A stretch of 49,232 nucleotides of DNA, taken from IMG/VR virus record IMGVR_UViG_3300017917_001675, positions 1-49,232 of that record; one strand, 5' to 3'. Shown here one piece after another: positions 26,639 through 35,487 of this stretch (position 1 is its first letter; the number at the start of each line of letters is the position of its first letter). The stretch is from a virus. The notes beneath the pieces were generated by a model, which searched no databases, was not told the DNA's origin, and saw nothing but the letters and a program-made list of their open reading frames with translations. Both the position numbers and the translations under genes were made by a program.

Positions 26639-29600
26639 TAACCTAAATTAGTCTCGCTTGTGAGTAAACTATAAACTTGGTCATTAATTTTCTTAAGTGT
26701 ATCTAAACTATTTAACCAAGCGGTTCGTGCTGCTGCAATTTGAGGGTCTCCTGGTTGTTGACTTAATTTTGCGTTTTCATAAGCAATACGTAAGTTATCA
26801 GTTGTTATCTGTTGTTGTGCTAATTGATCGTACAAACTTGATATTTGTAAGTTTTTATCAATTAACTTTTGTAACTGCTGATTGGTTGGATTATCATTAA
26901 ATGTTGCAGGATTTCCCCCGTAGTTTGGTAGAGGTATTTTAGGGTTATTAAGCATAGAACTCATCTGACCAGTTATAGTAGTTCTACTAAAAGTATTTGT
27001 AGCGACTTTTGGTAGTTGTATTGGTACAGAACCTCCTGAACTTAGTGAACTAATTGCTGCATTAAGTTGGTTGTTTAATCCTAATGGAAGATTGGTTGAT
27101 GCAATTTTAGTTAGAGATGTCAATCCTGATGACAATTTATTCTTAATGTCCGGAGTTAGATTACCTGCTAATTTTGTAATCTCTGAAGCACCCGGTACCG
27201 TATTAACCGCATTTTTAGCATTGTTTACTACATTGCCTACTACTTTAGCAGCTCCCGGAATTGAATTAAGACCAGTAGCAAGACCTGCTAAACCACTTGC
27301 ACCTTGATTTGTATTTCCTGTGCTTGCATTTGCATCTTGTGCAATTTTTCTTATATTTTGAGGTACATTAGGTTTAAGTTTGGGTAATCCGTTAACTACC
27401 GCAGAAAATGCAGCAGCAGCTAATCCTTTTGCAGCATTTATTAATCCTCCCAAACTAGGAGATCCCGCTGCTCCTCCACCAGTTTTACCTTTTAACGCAC
27501 CTGCAATACTACCCAATCCTCCAGTTACTGTTGCAGCAACATTACTCGCTAAATTTCCGGATGATATTAATTTAGCAGGATTACCCAATAATGGGGATAA
27601 TTCACCCTTTACTAAAGTTCCGCTATTTGGTAATGTTCCGTTGTTGGTAATACCATTTGTTAAAGTTTGAGCTAATCCTAGTGTTTTATCCAATCCACTG
27701 TTTGCCACTGACATTACCAATCCGCCTATTTGAGTAGATGATTCTTTTCCTGTAATTAATCCTGAACTTGTTAACTGGGTTTGTGCTTGACGGAAGTTTG
27801 TCACTGTTGCATTTACTTGTGATTGTTGTGAATTAATAAAATTATTCAAGTTTTCTGCGCCTGGTACTCCGGTAAATAAATTGTTGGTTAATGATTGTTC
27901 TAATGTTTTTCCTGCGTTAATCATAGAATTAACCACCGTGCTGGCTCCAGGTTTAAGTATGCCGGCAGCTTCTAACTGATTTGGAGTTTGAGCGAATGCG
28001 CCGATTGCTGCAATTTTTCCTGTACCAGGAATATCTACAACCCCTCCCCCATTTGCTATGACACTAGCAGCAGGACCTGTTTGAGCTAATACAGCAGCCT
28101 GTCCTACTAAAGCAGAAGTAGTATTTTTATCTATTGTGGCACTTATTGGATTAACAGGTGGAACAGTAGAAATAATTTCTGAATTAACACTAGGTACAGA
28201 ATTGTTTGTTATTGTTGGGCTTGAATTTATACCTGCTACTTGAGCACTTGGGTTACTGGGTAGTTCATCATTTGCGTTTCCACTTACTTTTACATCAACA
28301 CCCTGGTTAGCTTCTGTCCATGGCATATGTGTAGGGGCACGACTTGTAATTGATAATAATTTTCCTGGTGCAGCCACCCATCCCACACCTGTGTCATTTA
28401 ATGTGTCGCTATGTGCAACAATAGGAATAAGTTGAACCTCTTTAGGTATAAGTGAAGCATTACCTGTATTCAAATTAATTTTACTGCCATTAAAAAATGT
28501 AACGCTGTCGCTAGCATAACTTGCATCACCGCTACTAAACATACTCATAGCCTGATCTACTTTTACCGTGAATTGACCCATTGTATACTGATTATAATTG
28601 GCACCAATCCTAAAAGTAGCATCCTTATCTACATTTACATTCATATTTTCAGCTAATATATTCAATTGTTTAGCGGCATTGATATTAATATTATTATCAG
28701 CGTGTAAATTCAAATCACCTTGTGTCCGTATGTTTACACTATTAGTTGCAAACATATCAATTGTGCCTTCTTTACCTAATTCAATATAACTTTGACCATT
28801 TGCATGAATAATTGTCATGCATTGACCATTATCACTTAACAATATTTGATGACCTAAACTACTGCGTAGACGTATTAATTGATCCTGACCTAATATATCA
28901 CCGTCATCCATAACAAATGTATGACCTGCTCTACGGCTTGTTACCTTTAAATTAGTATCTTGATTATTTTGTCCTATTGCATTTTTTACAGTTTCATCAG
29001 TATATCCACCTTCGTATATTGGTCTTCCCGGTGTACTAATTCCAAAACCAACTCTGCTAGGACTTTCACGTTGTGCGCTTGAACTAATAGGCCCACGTAT
29101 AGGATCTCTTACTAGGCCTTGTTGTGCAAACGTAGTCGCAATATAACTATGTACCGGTCTTGATTCATTTAAAAAATCTGCCTTCTCTACTAATCCTTTA
29201 TTATTAGTATTCAAATTACTAACAGGTAATCTTTCTGCACCACCTAAACTTGACGACTCACCTGGATTTAATATAACATTTTCATTACTGCCTATTGCAG
29301 GAACCATATGTAATGTTTCTGCTTGTGGTATACAACCTATATAGTATCCATAGTTAATGTCACCATTGATAAAAATACATACTACTGTTGAATTAATATC
29401 AGGTGGACTCATCCACATACCATAACTACTTGGATTTGTTGTATAATCACCATAGTTACTTGTACCACCCGATGCAGTAGTTTGCCCAAAGAATGGCATC
29501 ATATATCCTACAGTAATCCAGCCGCTACTATCATTACTATCTTCTGCGCCTGAGTCACTAATATAAACACGTATGCGCCCTTGTCTTGTTGGGTCAATAT

Positions 29601-29703
29601 TATCTTTAACAATACCTAATATAGGAGTCGTGCGTACAACTGCACCTCCTGCGTCAGGCTGACTTGCTTTTGTTGCACCACGAGGTTTAAATAGGTCTTC
29701 CAT
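26638..29703 (-). CDS. 5: Baseplate hub/spike protein gp5-like, lacking the lysozyme domain (1021 aa)
   Basis: The N-terminal ~140 residues have the gp5/VgrG OB-fold look: ILGIVKDNIDPTRQGRIRVYI, then GWITVGYMMPFFG, WMSPPDINSTVVCIFINGD and YYIGCIPQ. Around residues 300-430 there is a repeated beta-prism pattern (GQSYIELGKEGTIDM, NIRTQGDLNLHADNNININA), as in the gp5 needle. Residues 430-1021 are Gly/Ala/Asn/Leu-rich low complexity with a helical C-terminus. T4 gp5 carries lysozyme between OB-fold and needle, but no lysozyme E-(8)-D-(5)-T pattern is visible here. It neighbours gp25 downstream and the 1048-aa hub protein upstream (5-bp gap). It is probably the membrane-puncturing spike. Confidence 0.8.
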   Translation of the reverse strand: MEDLFKPRGATKASQPDAGGAVVRTTPILGIVKDNIDPTRQGRIRVYISDSGAEDSNDSSGWITVGYMMPFFGQTTASGGTSNYGDYTTNPSSYGMWMSPPDINSTVVCIFINGDINYGYYIGCIPQAETLHMVPAIGSNENVILNPGESSSLGGAERLPVSNLNTNNKGLVEKADFLNESRPVHSYIATTFAQQGLVRDPIRGPISSSAQRESPSRVGFGISTPGRPIYEGGYTDETVKNAIGQNNQDTNLKVTSRRAGHTFVMDDGDILGQDQLIRLRSSLGHQILLSDNGQCMTIIHANGQSYIELGKEGTIDMFATNSVNIRTQGDLNLHADNNININAAKQLNILAENMNVNVDKDATFRIGANYNQYTMGQFTVKVDQAMSMFSSGDASYASDSVTFFNGSKINLNTGNASLIPKEVQLIPIVAHSDTLNDTGVGWVAAPGKLLSITSRAPTHMPWTEANQGVDVKVSGNANDELPSNPSAQVAGINSSPTITNNSVPSVNSEIISTVPPVNPISATIDKNTTSALVGQAAVLAQTGPAASVIANGGGVVDIPGTGKIAAIGAFAQTPNQLEAAGILKPGASTVVNSMINAGKTLEQSLTNNLFTGVPGAENLNNFINSQQSQVNATVTNFRQAQTQLTSSGLITGKESSTQIGGLVMSVANSGLDKTLGLAQTLTNGITNNGTLPNSGTLVKGELSPLLGNPAKLISSGNLASNVAATVTGGLGSIAGALKGKTGGGAAGSPSLGGLINAAKGLAAAAFSAVVNGLPKLKPNVPQNIRKIAQDANASTGNTNQGASGLAGLATGLNSIPGAAKVVGNVVNNAKNAVNTVPGASEITKLAGNLTPDIKNKLSSGLTSLTKIASTNLPLGLNNQLNAAISSLSSGGSVPIQLPKVATNTFSRTTITGQMSSMLNNPKIPLPNYGGNPATFNDNPTNQQLQKLIDKNLQISSLYDQLAQQQITTDNLRIAYENAKLSQQPGDPQIAAARTAWLNSLDTLKKINDQVYSLLTSETNLG

Positions 29704-29708
29704 GTTGT

Positions 29709-32700
29709 TTATACTATCCTAAAATCACTTGCTGTTGCTGTAGTATCGGGCTCAGTTGTTTCATACAAATATCTCTTATTTGCATTTTGTATTATTGCAA
29801 TATTTACTTGATCGACAGTACCATCATCATCTGCTACAAAATAAGAATCATCAATTCCTCCTTCAATTGTTGTTGTTCCAGCGTAAACAATAGGTTCTTG
29901 TACCCCTAAAATAGGTGATTCTGTAGTTTTAGCGGTAGGTGTTACAATTTGATCAGTTTGTGTTACACCACCAATTAGTTGACGATTGCCTTCTACACTA
30001 TCATTTATTGGATAAGCAAAATCTGTAATTGGTTGATCGGGTAATAAATCTTTATTTGTCGAGGTACCGCTTCCATTAGTGGATGTTGGTGAAAAATTAT
30101 CTCCTTGACTAGCCGGCGTTCTTGCATCATTTGCTGTGGTTTGACTTGTTGTTTCTGGTCTCTGATTAGCAGGTGACTGTGCTTTATCAGCTTGCGGGAA
30201 TGTGTTTATTGTTAGTGATAATGTTTGAGTAAATTTACCTTTACTAAACATACTATCTACATCAATGACCATAAAACTTATACCTTTTATTTGTTCCCTT
30301 AGATTTTTAGGTAATCTTGTATAATCTTGCCAAAAGGTAATTGTTTCATTTAATGTCAGTAAACCTACATTATGATCATAATCTACACCTTCTTTAAAAT
30401 CTATTTCAACAAAAACTTGTCCACCATTGGCATTAATTGTTACTCCATCTTTTCCATAAAACTGATTATAAACATCATTTACACTATCTGGACTATCTTG
30501 TATTAGAAAGTCAGGGTCTCCCATAATTGTTACCTTTGATTCTGCCCAATCTCCGGGGCTATTCAAACTAGTTAATACACTATTTTCAGATTCTTTACCT
30601 TCATTTCTTTTACCAGTTTTATCTTCATTTTGTCTTACACCTGCTTTATATGATATACCTGCATCTTTACTTGCACCTGTTGTTTCTGGATTTAGTGCTA
30701 CCATAAAGTATGCATTGTTCAAATCCTGTTCAAAACTTATAACTTCACTATTTTTACCAGTATACCAATATTCATAACGTTTATGCGGACCGTAATAATT
30801 AGGTAAATTTCCTGCATATGGACTAATTAAGTTAGGTGCTAGATAAGGTTGAATTACATAAGTTATTTTATAAGCCCAATCGTTAATAATATTATCATAT
30901 GCATATGGTTCTAAAACCACTCCTAAGTTATACCATTGGAATGTAGCATTTGTATTTTTAACTTCAATGTCATCTTCATTAGGGTTTCCACTATTAGTAG
31001 GTTCAGGGGCCTCTGTTTGTAATGATTTTAAAGCATCGTCCATATATGAACTTTGTGAAATAATGTTAGAAATTGCTAATTGAATGGGTGTATCATTTTC
31101 AAATGTTATTTGTAATTTGTTAGGATCAACAGGTGCTTTAGAACTAGCAGCATCATTTGATTGAACAGTCTTACTAACATTTGCCGAAGCAAATCTAAAT
31201 TTGTCTTTTGTTCTAAGTTTTGATTGTAAAATTGTAGTCTCACCTATAACTTTTACATCATATACATTAGGATGTTCCATTGCAGGTTTTTTTGTTTGTG
31301 GGTTTACATTTTTTGTCAAACCTACTTGTTCTTCATTTAATTTTGTTAATAATCCTTCTGGACCAATTAATGCATTATAAACATTGTCTGCTGTAATACT
31401 AAATCTATGATCTATTCTGCCTCGCTTTAATCCAAATCCTTGACTTGGTGCTAATGTGGCTGCTGTTATTCTATAAGTAGACATTTTTCCATCTAATCTA
31501 AACTTAACATCTGTTATGTTTATATCAAAAAATTTTTCTGCGATACCTTTTAAAAACCCATTTTGCAAATCAGTACCATTTACATCGTCGCTTGATATAA
31601 TGTTCCCATCAATGTCATATCCTACAAATTTAAGACCTACAACAAAAAATTGTTTTAATGGATTAGATGCCTTAGCTGCACCAGGAATATTTGTTTTAGC
31701 ATTTATATCAATAGTAGCTTTTCTTAAATTGCTAAAAAAACTAAATCCATATGGTTCATATATTGTAAACGAAAGTTCTGTTACATTTGTTGCAGTAGTA
31801 GTAGATTTACCATTCGTTGTTGTTTTAATTTTTAAATCATCTATATAAAAATCTAACTCAAATCCAGGTGCACGTTGTTGTGTTTGATTATTAATACCGC
31901 CACTTTGTGCGACAAGAAATACCCCATCTGGATTAGCATATATATTTTTTCTGCTGGTTGCAATAAAAGCGTTATAAGATTCCGGAGTAATCATATAAAG
32001 TGAAATATTATATGTCCAACTTGCAAAAAATGACAATGGATTTTGTAAACGTATTCCGGGTCTATTAACTTTATCAGTATTACTAGATGTATCACTAGGT
32101 TGATTACCTGTACCAGGTGCATTTGCCCCCGCAGCAGCACTTACAACATAGTCAGCTTTTGGATCTTGTGCAACACTATATGTTGCACTAGAATAACCTG
32201 TTGGGACACCCTCAGCAATGCCTGCCTGTGTTGCACTAGGGGTATCTAAATTATCACCGTCAGCCGAACCAATTAAAGTATTTTGAAAACTAGCAGGAGT
32301 AGTTGAATTTGTACTTGTGTTGGGGTTAAGAGAAACAGTTAATAACTGATTATTATTACTATTGGCATTAAAAATTTCACTAGTAGCAGGATTTATTACA
32401 CTTAAACCTGTATTTGTAATAGTAGCTAAGTTATCATCTGTAACTAAATTTGAATTAATTTTTATACCTGGATCATTAGCTTTATTAATAGCATTTAATA
32501 ACTCAGGCAATTTTACATCTCGTTGGTTAATACCTTGAACTGTGACTGTACCTTGTTTTGATTGAACGCTTGAAACTAAAGTTTTTGTTTGTTCAACAGC
32601 TTGTGCAGTTGCGCCTGCTACAACATTATTCAAGTTAGTAATTAAACTTGGTGCTGAGTTATTCCATGGATAAGATACTGTTTGTTCTCTTAAAACTACA

Positions 32701-32855
32701 ATATTGTCATATTGATTTTTTGCATTAGGTTGTCCCGGGTCTTTTAATAACTCACTGATTTGAGTATTGACAACCTCTATAGCAGTAGATACTTGATTTT
32801 CTAAATTTTCAAGGGCTGTTGCAGCTTCAATTATTTCTTGTGCTGAATAAAACAT
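29709..32855 (-). CDS. Large baseplate hub protein, gp27 position (1048 aa)
   Basis: The N-terminal 300 residues are Asn/Thr/Ala-rich and helical at first (SAQEIIEAATALENLENQVST). The core (about 300-560) has conserved-looking blocks: FFASWTYNISLYMITPESYN, GFELDFYIDDLKI, LSFTIYEPYGFSFFSNLRKA and FFVVGLKFVGYDIDG. Blocks of this kind occur in large hub or tail proteins of T4-related phages. It lies between gp53-like and gp5-like genes, where a gp27-type hub is expected. Direct homology to T4 gp27 cannot be shown by eye, so that role is inferred from context. The start ATG directly abuts the upstream TAA (TAAATG). Confidence 0.6.
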   Translation of the reverse strand: MFYSAQEIIEAATALENLENQVSTAIEVVNTQISELLKDPGQPNAKNQYDNIVVLREQTVSYPWNNSAPSLITNLNNVVAGATAQAVEQTKTLVSSVQSKQGTVTVQGINQRDVKLPELLNAINKANDPGIKINSNLVTDDNLATITNTGLSVINPATSEIFNANSNNNQLLTVSLNPNTSTNSTTPASFQNTLIGSADGDNLDTPSATQAGIAEGVPTGYSSATYSVAQDPKADYVVSAAAGANAPGTGNQPSDTSSNTDKVNRPGIRLQNPLSFFASWTYNISLYMITPESYNAFIATSRKNIYANPDGVFLVAQSGGINNQTQQRAPGFELDFYIDDLKIKTTTNGKSTTTATNVTELSFTIYEPYGFSFFSNLRKATIDINAKTNIPGAAKASNPLKQFFVVGLKFVGYDIDGNIISSDDVNGTDLQNGFLKGIAEKFFDINITDVKFRLDGKMSTYRITAATLAPSQGFGLKRGRIDHRFSITADNVYNALIGPEGLLTKLNEEQVGLTKNVNPQTKKPAMEHPNVYDVKVIGETTILQSKLRTKDKFRFASANVSKTVQSNDAASSKAPVDPNKLQITFENDTPIQLAISNIISQSSYMDDALKSLQTEAPEPTNSGNPNEDDIEVKNTNATFQWYNLGVVLEPYAYDNIINDWAYKITYVIQPYLAPNLISPYAGNLPNYYGPHKRYEYWYTGKNSEVISFEQDLNNAYFMVALNPETTGASKDAGISYKAGVRQNEDKTGKRNEGKESENSVLTSLNSPGDWAESKVTIMGDPDFLIQDSPDSVNDVYNQFYGKDGVTINANGGQVFVEIDFKEGVDYDHNVGLLTLNETITFWQDYTRLPKNLREQIKGISFMVIDVDSMFSKGKFTQTLSLTINTFPQADKAQSPANQRPETTSQTTANDARTPASQGDNFSPTSTNGSGTSTNKDLLPDQPITDFAYPINDSVEGNRQLIGGVTQTDQIVTPTAKTTESPILGVQEPIVYAGTTTIEGGIDDSYFVADDDGTVDQVNIAIIQNANKRYLYETTEPDTTATASDFRIV

Positions 32856-33170
32856 TTAGTAACCTAATAGTTGTTTAAGATATTGAGCTTTAGGAACATA
32901 TATTCCTAATCCCGTTACAAAGTCAAATAATGGATCTTTTAATCTGTTTGGATTTCTAGCTGCAAAAACCCACCATAATTTAGAATTTGCATATAAGTCA
33001 TATGCTAATAAATCTGGTCTTTGGTTATATGCACTTGTAATAGTATAATATATATCTGTTGATACAGGGGGTATTATCCTATCAGCCATAAAGTCTAAGA
33101 ATTTACCATTAACTATATTTGTTGTAAAATAAGGGCTTGTTGCGCCATAAATTGTATTAGACATTACCAA
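32856..33170 (-). CDS. 53: gp53-like baseplate wedge protein with LysM-type domain (104 aa)
   Basis: The central block LLAYDLYANSKLWWVFAARNPN, followed by DPLFDFVTGLGIYVPK, is the LysM-like signature shared by T4 gp53 and the P2 gpX tail protein family. gp53 closes the wedge in T4. The protein is about half the length of T4 gp53 (196 aa), with only a short N-terminal extension (SNTIYGATSPYFTTNI). It overlaps the preceding tube-cap gene by 7 bp and abuts the hub gene, consistent with one operon. A start at the second Met (MSNTIYG) is also possible. Confidence 0.75.
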   Translation of the reverse strand: MVMSNTIYGATSPYFTTNIVNGKFLDFMADRIIPPVSTDIYYTITSAYNQRPDLLAYDLYANSKLWWVFAARNPNRLKDPLFDFVTGLGIYVPKAQYLKQLLGY

Positions 33171-34408
33171 ATTCCTCCAGTACCATTCTTACTTCCTCTC
33201 AATAATGCACCAGTAGCATATTGCTCTAAACTAAATCTACTACTAATATCCATTCTACTTACTATTGGTGCACAAGTTATTTGTAATTGAATTTTTGTAG
33301 GTACGTAAGTAGGTTCTTGATTAGTTAACAATTGAAATTTTGGCGGTAAAGCAACACCACCTGGTGCTATGCCTTGCAATCTAGTATCGCTCGATGAGAA
33401 AGAATTATCACGATTGTTATATGCAGACATATCTGTTCCTGCAGCGACGGTTGCACTTCCTGCCCTTATATAATCAACGTCTGTAGGTAATGTGTAATTA
33501 AAACTTGTAATTACCAGAGGATGCTCATCAAATTGGTAGGCTCCTAATCCAGTAAGGTAACATAATGGAGGAGGAGTTCCTAATTTAGGATTTTGATCTT
33601 GACCATAAAACATTTTAGTAACTGATCTAAAAAAGTGAATTACTGCTAAAAGGTAATTAGCTTCCCAAGTATCTTGTGCTGTAAAATCTCCGGTAATACC
33701 TACTGAATCTATACTACTACTTCTATATTGAAATATTTTATAATTGCTATGTGTCAAATCCTGAGGCTCATAGTTTGCGTTATAGGATATTTGTATTTGC
33801 GGAGTATAGGGAAAAATTACTCCGTCAGTTTGAGCTAACGGCCATAAAATACCTGGGTTTGGCGCATTATAAAGATAATCAGCATTAACTGCTAATCTTA
33901 ACTTAACTCGCCAATCGCCTGTTTGTTCATAATTTGCAGCATCTTGTGCTGTTGCTTGACCTCTGGTGTTTTCTAAGTCTAACGTTATTCCTCGAAGCCC
34001 ACCAGTAGCTGTTCCTGGAGTGGGAGTTGGGCTGGTAGTACTTGGATTTGCAGTAGGGTCTTGGTTACTAGTAATTGTAGTGCTGTCTGCTATAGGAACA
34101 TCTACTGTAGTTGTAGCATCTGGATTTGGATTTGCAGTAGGATCTTCGGTTGTTGTTACTGTAGTTTGCTGTTGATTTATTTGTTCTTGAATGCTACCTA
34201 CAATATTAAAGTAATTAGTCTGAATGCTTCTAAGAGCTTCTAAATCTCCCGCTTCCAAACCTAAACTTGCTATATAGGATCCTGATAAAACCCCGATAGG
34301 ACCAATGGTTCTTCCGCTAGGAAGAGTTATTGTTAATTCTAATATTCCATTAGAATTATTACTACCGGTAATTATTGATCCTGCAAAATTGACTGTGCCT
34401 GATGCCAT
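33164..34408 (-). CDS. Baseplate tail-tube cap/initiator, gp48/gp54-like (414 aa)
   Basis: Residues 1-90 form a beta domain plus helix (LEAGDLEALRSIQTNYFNIV). Residues 90-145 are a Thr/Pro/Asn-rich linker with repeated DPTANP (ATEDPTANPNPDATT, then SNQDPTANPSTTSPTP). The rest has tube-protein-like strands: GVIFPYTPQIQISYNANYEP, ITGDFTAQDTWEANYLLAVIHFFRS and LTGLGAYQFDEHPLVITSFNYT. This layout resembles the gp48/gp54 tube-cap proteins that start the tail tube on the hub. It is the first gene of the leftward operon, with AAGGA upstream of the ATG. Whether it corresponds to gp48 or gp54 cannot be decided by eye. Confidence 0.65.
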   Translation of the reverse strand: MASGTVNFAGSIITGSNNSNGILELTITLPSGRTIGPIGVLSGSYIASLGLEAGDLEALRSIQTNYFNIVGSIQEQINQQQTTVTTTEDPTANPNPDATTTVDVPIADSTTITSNQDPTANPSTTSPTPTPGTATGGLRGITLDLENTRGQATAQDAANYEQTGDWRVKLRLAVNADYLYNAPNPGILWPLAQTDGVIFPYTPQIQISYNANYEPQDLTHSNYKIFQYRSSSIDSVGITGDFTAQDTWEANYLLAVIHFFRSVTKMFYGQDQNPKLGTPPPLCYLTGLGAYQFDEHPLVITSFNYTLPTDVDYIRAGSATVAAGTDMSAYNNRDNSFSSSDTRLQGIAPGGVALPPKFQLLTNQEPTYVPTKIQLQITCAPIVSRMDISSRFSLEQYATGALLRGSKNGTGGIW

Positions 34409-34534
34409 GTTAATCTATTCCTTATTACTATTTAGCGATAAATAAATATGCTAATTTTCCCAATTCTACTTTCCATTTGTTGCTTTATAGCAACATTTGC
34501 TGTATACTTTTCTCATCAAAAACTACGGAGAAAT
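34409..34534. promoter_or_regulatory. Divergent intergenic region between tube-cap gene and gp55
   Basis: This 126-bp gap separates the leftward baseplate operon from the rightward gp55 operon. On the plus strand it holds GATAAATA at 34437-34444. An AAGGA-type ribosome site for the leftward gene lies near 34419. An ATG at 34448 would add 29 hydrophobic residues to gp55 but has no ribosome site. Confidence 0.5.
34437..34444 (+). promoter_or_regulatory. Putative T4-type late promoter (GATAAATA) before gp55
   Basis: GATAAATA on the plus strand, about 90 nt before the preferred gp55 start, fits NATAAATA. A late-type promoter here would make the late sigma factor partly self-activating. Confidence 0.45.
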
Positions 34535-35440
34535 ATGAGTTTACCAACTAAAAAACCAGTCAACTATCTTAATAATAAAGATATTTTAAAAGAAATACAT
34601 GAAAGCAAAAATGCATATTGTACATATACAAAACCAGAATATCACAGATATGATTTTATTGTAGATATGCCCCATGCAAGCATAGAAGATAGTCTAAAAC
34701 ATGCTAATAAACGCACAGTTTTAAAAGAAGCCAAAGAAAACCGTGCAGCAAGATTAAGTACTGAAACTGGTGAAAAAATTGATTATAAATCTATTCCGGT
34801 TACTGATTTAGTATTTCGTGTTATGACTTGGGACCATATTCCCGTAGCACCCAAACAACCACGAAAAACAGTAAAAAAGAAAACAGCAAAAGATATCTTT
34901 GAATTTGAAGATGATGATCCAGATGAGATTTTTGCTGATTTAGAAGATCCTACAAATAAAGATGAAGTTGATGACATGGTTCATGTCAAAGTTAACTTCC
35001 CGCCATTCCAACATTTTAAGATTGACGAAAATGGAACTTTTTACTGTGTGGGTAAAAGTCATTGGGTAGGTGATTTAGAGAATGGCGAGTTTAGCAAAGA
35101 CCATGGACAAATTACTAACAAACTAGCCAAAATGTATATTATGATGTGTGAAAAATACGCTATGAAGTTTAACTGGCGTGGGTACACATATAACGATGAA
35201 ATGCGTAATTCGGCAATATTACAATTAACATATGTTGGGTTACGCTTTAACGAAGCAAAGAGTCAGAACCCATTTGCTTATTACACAGCAGCAATAACCA
35301 ATAGTTTTTGCCGTGTGTTAAATTCAGAAAAACGCAATCAAAATATTCGTGATGACATACTAGAAATGAATGGATTAAATCCAAGTTGGAGCCGACAAGG
35401 TGTTGGCATAGGTGGTATGTCAATGACTTACGAAGAATAA
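34535..35440 (+). CDS. 55: Late transcription sigma factor gp55-like (301 aa)
   Basis: The C-terminal ~100 residues carry the gp55 sigma-region-2-like signature: LAKMYIMMCEKYAMKFNWRGY, then YNDEMRNSAILQLTYVGLRFN and NPFAYYTAAITNSFCRVLNSEKR. In T4, gp55 directs RNA polymerase to TATAAATA late promoters together with gp33 and gp45. I chose ATG 34535, which is preceded by GGAG at 34527. The upstream in-frame ATG at 34448 would add an implausible membrane-like N-terminus. The protein is longer than T4 gp55 (185 aa), with an N-terminal extension and an acidic stretch (FEFEDDDPDEIFADLEDP) before the core. A perfect hairpin terminator follows the stop. Confidence 0.85.
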   Translation: MSLPTKKPVNYLNNKDILKEIHESKNAYCTYTKPEYHRYDFIVDMPHASIEDSLKHANKRTVLKEAKENRAARLSTETGEKIDYKSIPVTDLVFRVMTWDHIPVAPKQPRKTVKKKTAKDIFEFEDDDPDEIFADLEDPTNKDEVDDMVHVKVNFPPFQHFKIDENGTFYCVGKSHWVGDLENGEFSKDHGQITNKLAKMYIMMCEKYAMKFNWRGYTYNDEMRNSAILQLTYVGLRFNEAKSQNPFAYYTAAITNSFCRVLNSEKRNQNIRDDILEMNGLNPSWSRQGVGIGGMSMTYEE

Positions 35441-35445
35441 TTACC

Positions 35446-35474
35446 AAAGCCGTTGATAATTCAACGGCTTTTTT
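35446..35474 (+). terminator. Rho-independent terminator after gp55
   Basis: A perfect 11-bp stem (AAAGCCGTTGA / TCAACGGCTTT) with a TAAT loop is followed by a T run. It starts 5 bp after the gp55 stop and ends 14 bp before the gp47 start. Confidence 0.9.
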
Positions 35475-35475
35475 G

Positions 35476-35481
35476 TATAAT
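35476..35481 (+). promoter_or_regulatory. TATAAT box directly before gp47 (tentative)
   Basis: TGTATAAT follows the terminator, 7 nt before the gp47 ATG. A host-sigma -10 box here would give a leaderless transcript, and no clear -35 is possible inside the terminator stem, so this is weak. It may reflect a processing site or chance. Confidence 0.2.
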
Positions 35482-35487
35482 ATAAAG

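Noticed and set aside
34448-34534. Upstream in-frame start for gp55 giving a hydrophobic N-terminus
   Set aside because: No ribosome site before ATG 34448, while GGAG precedes ATG 34535. A membrane-like leader makes no sense for a sigma factor.
35476-35481. Strong host promoter for gp47 at TATAAT
   Set aside because: Only 7 nt from the ATG and no room for a -35 box outside the terminator; kept only as a tentative site.
35386-35487. Longer gp47 starting inside gp55
   Set aside because: It would pass through a perfect terminator hairpin and displace the first phosphoesterase motif from its usual N-terminal position.
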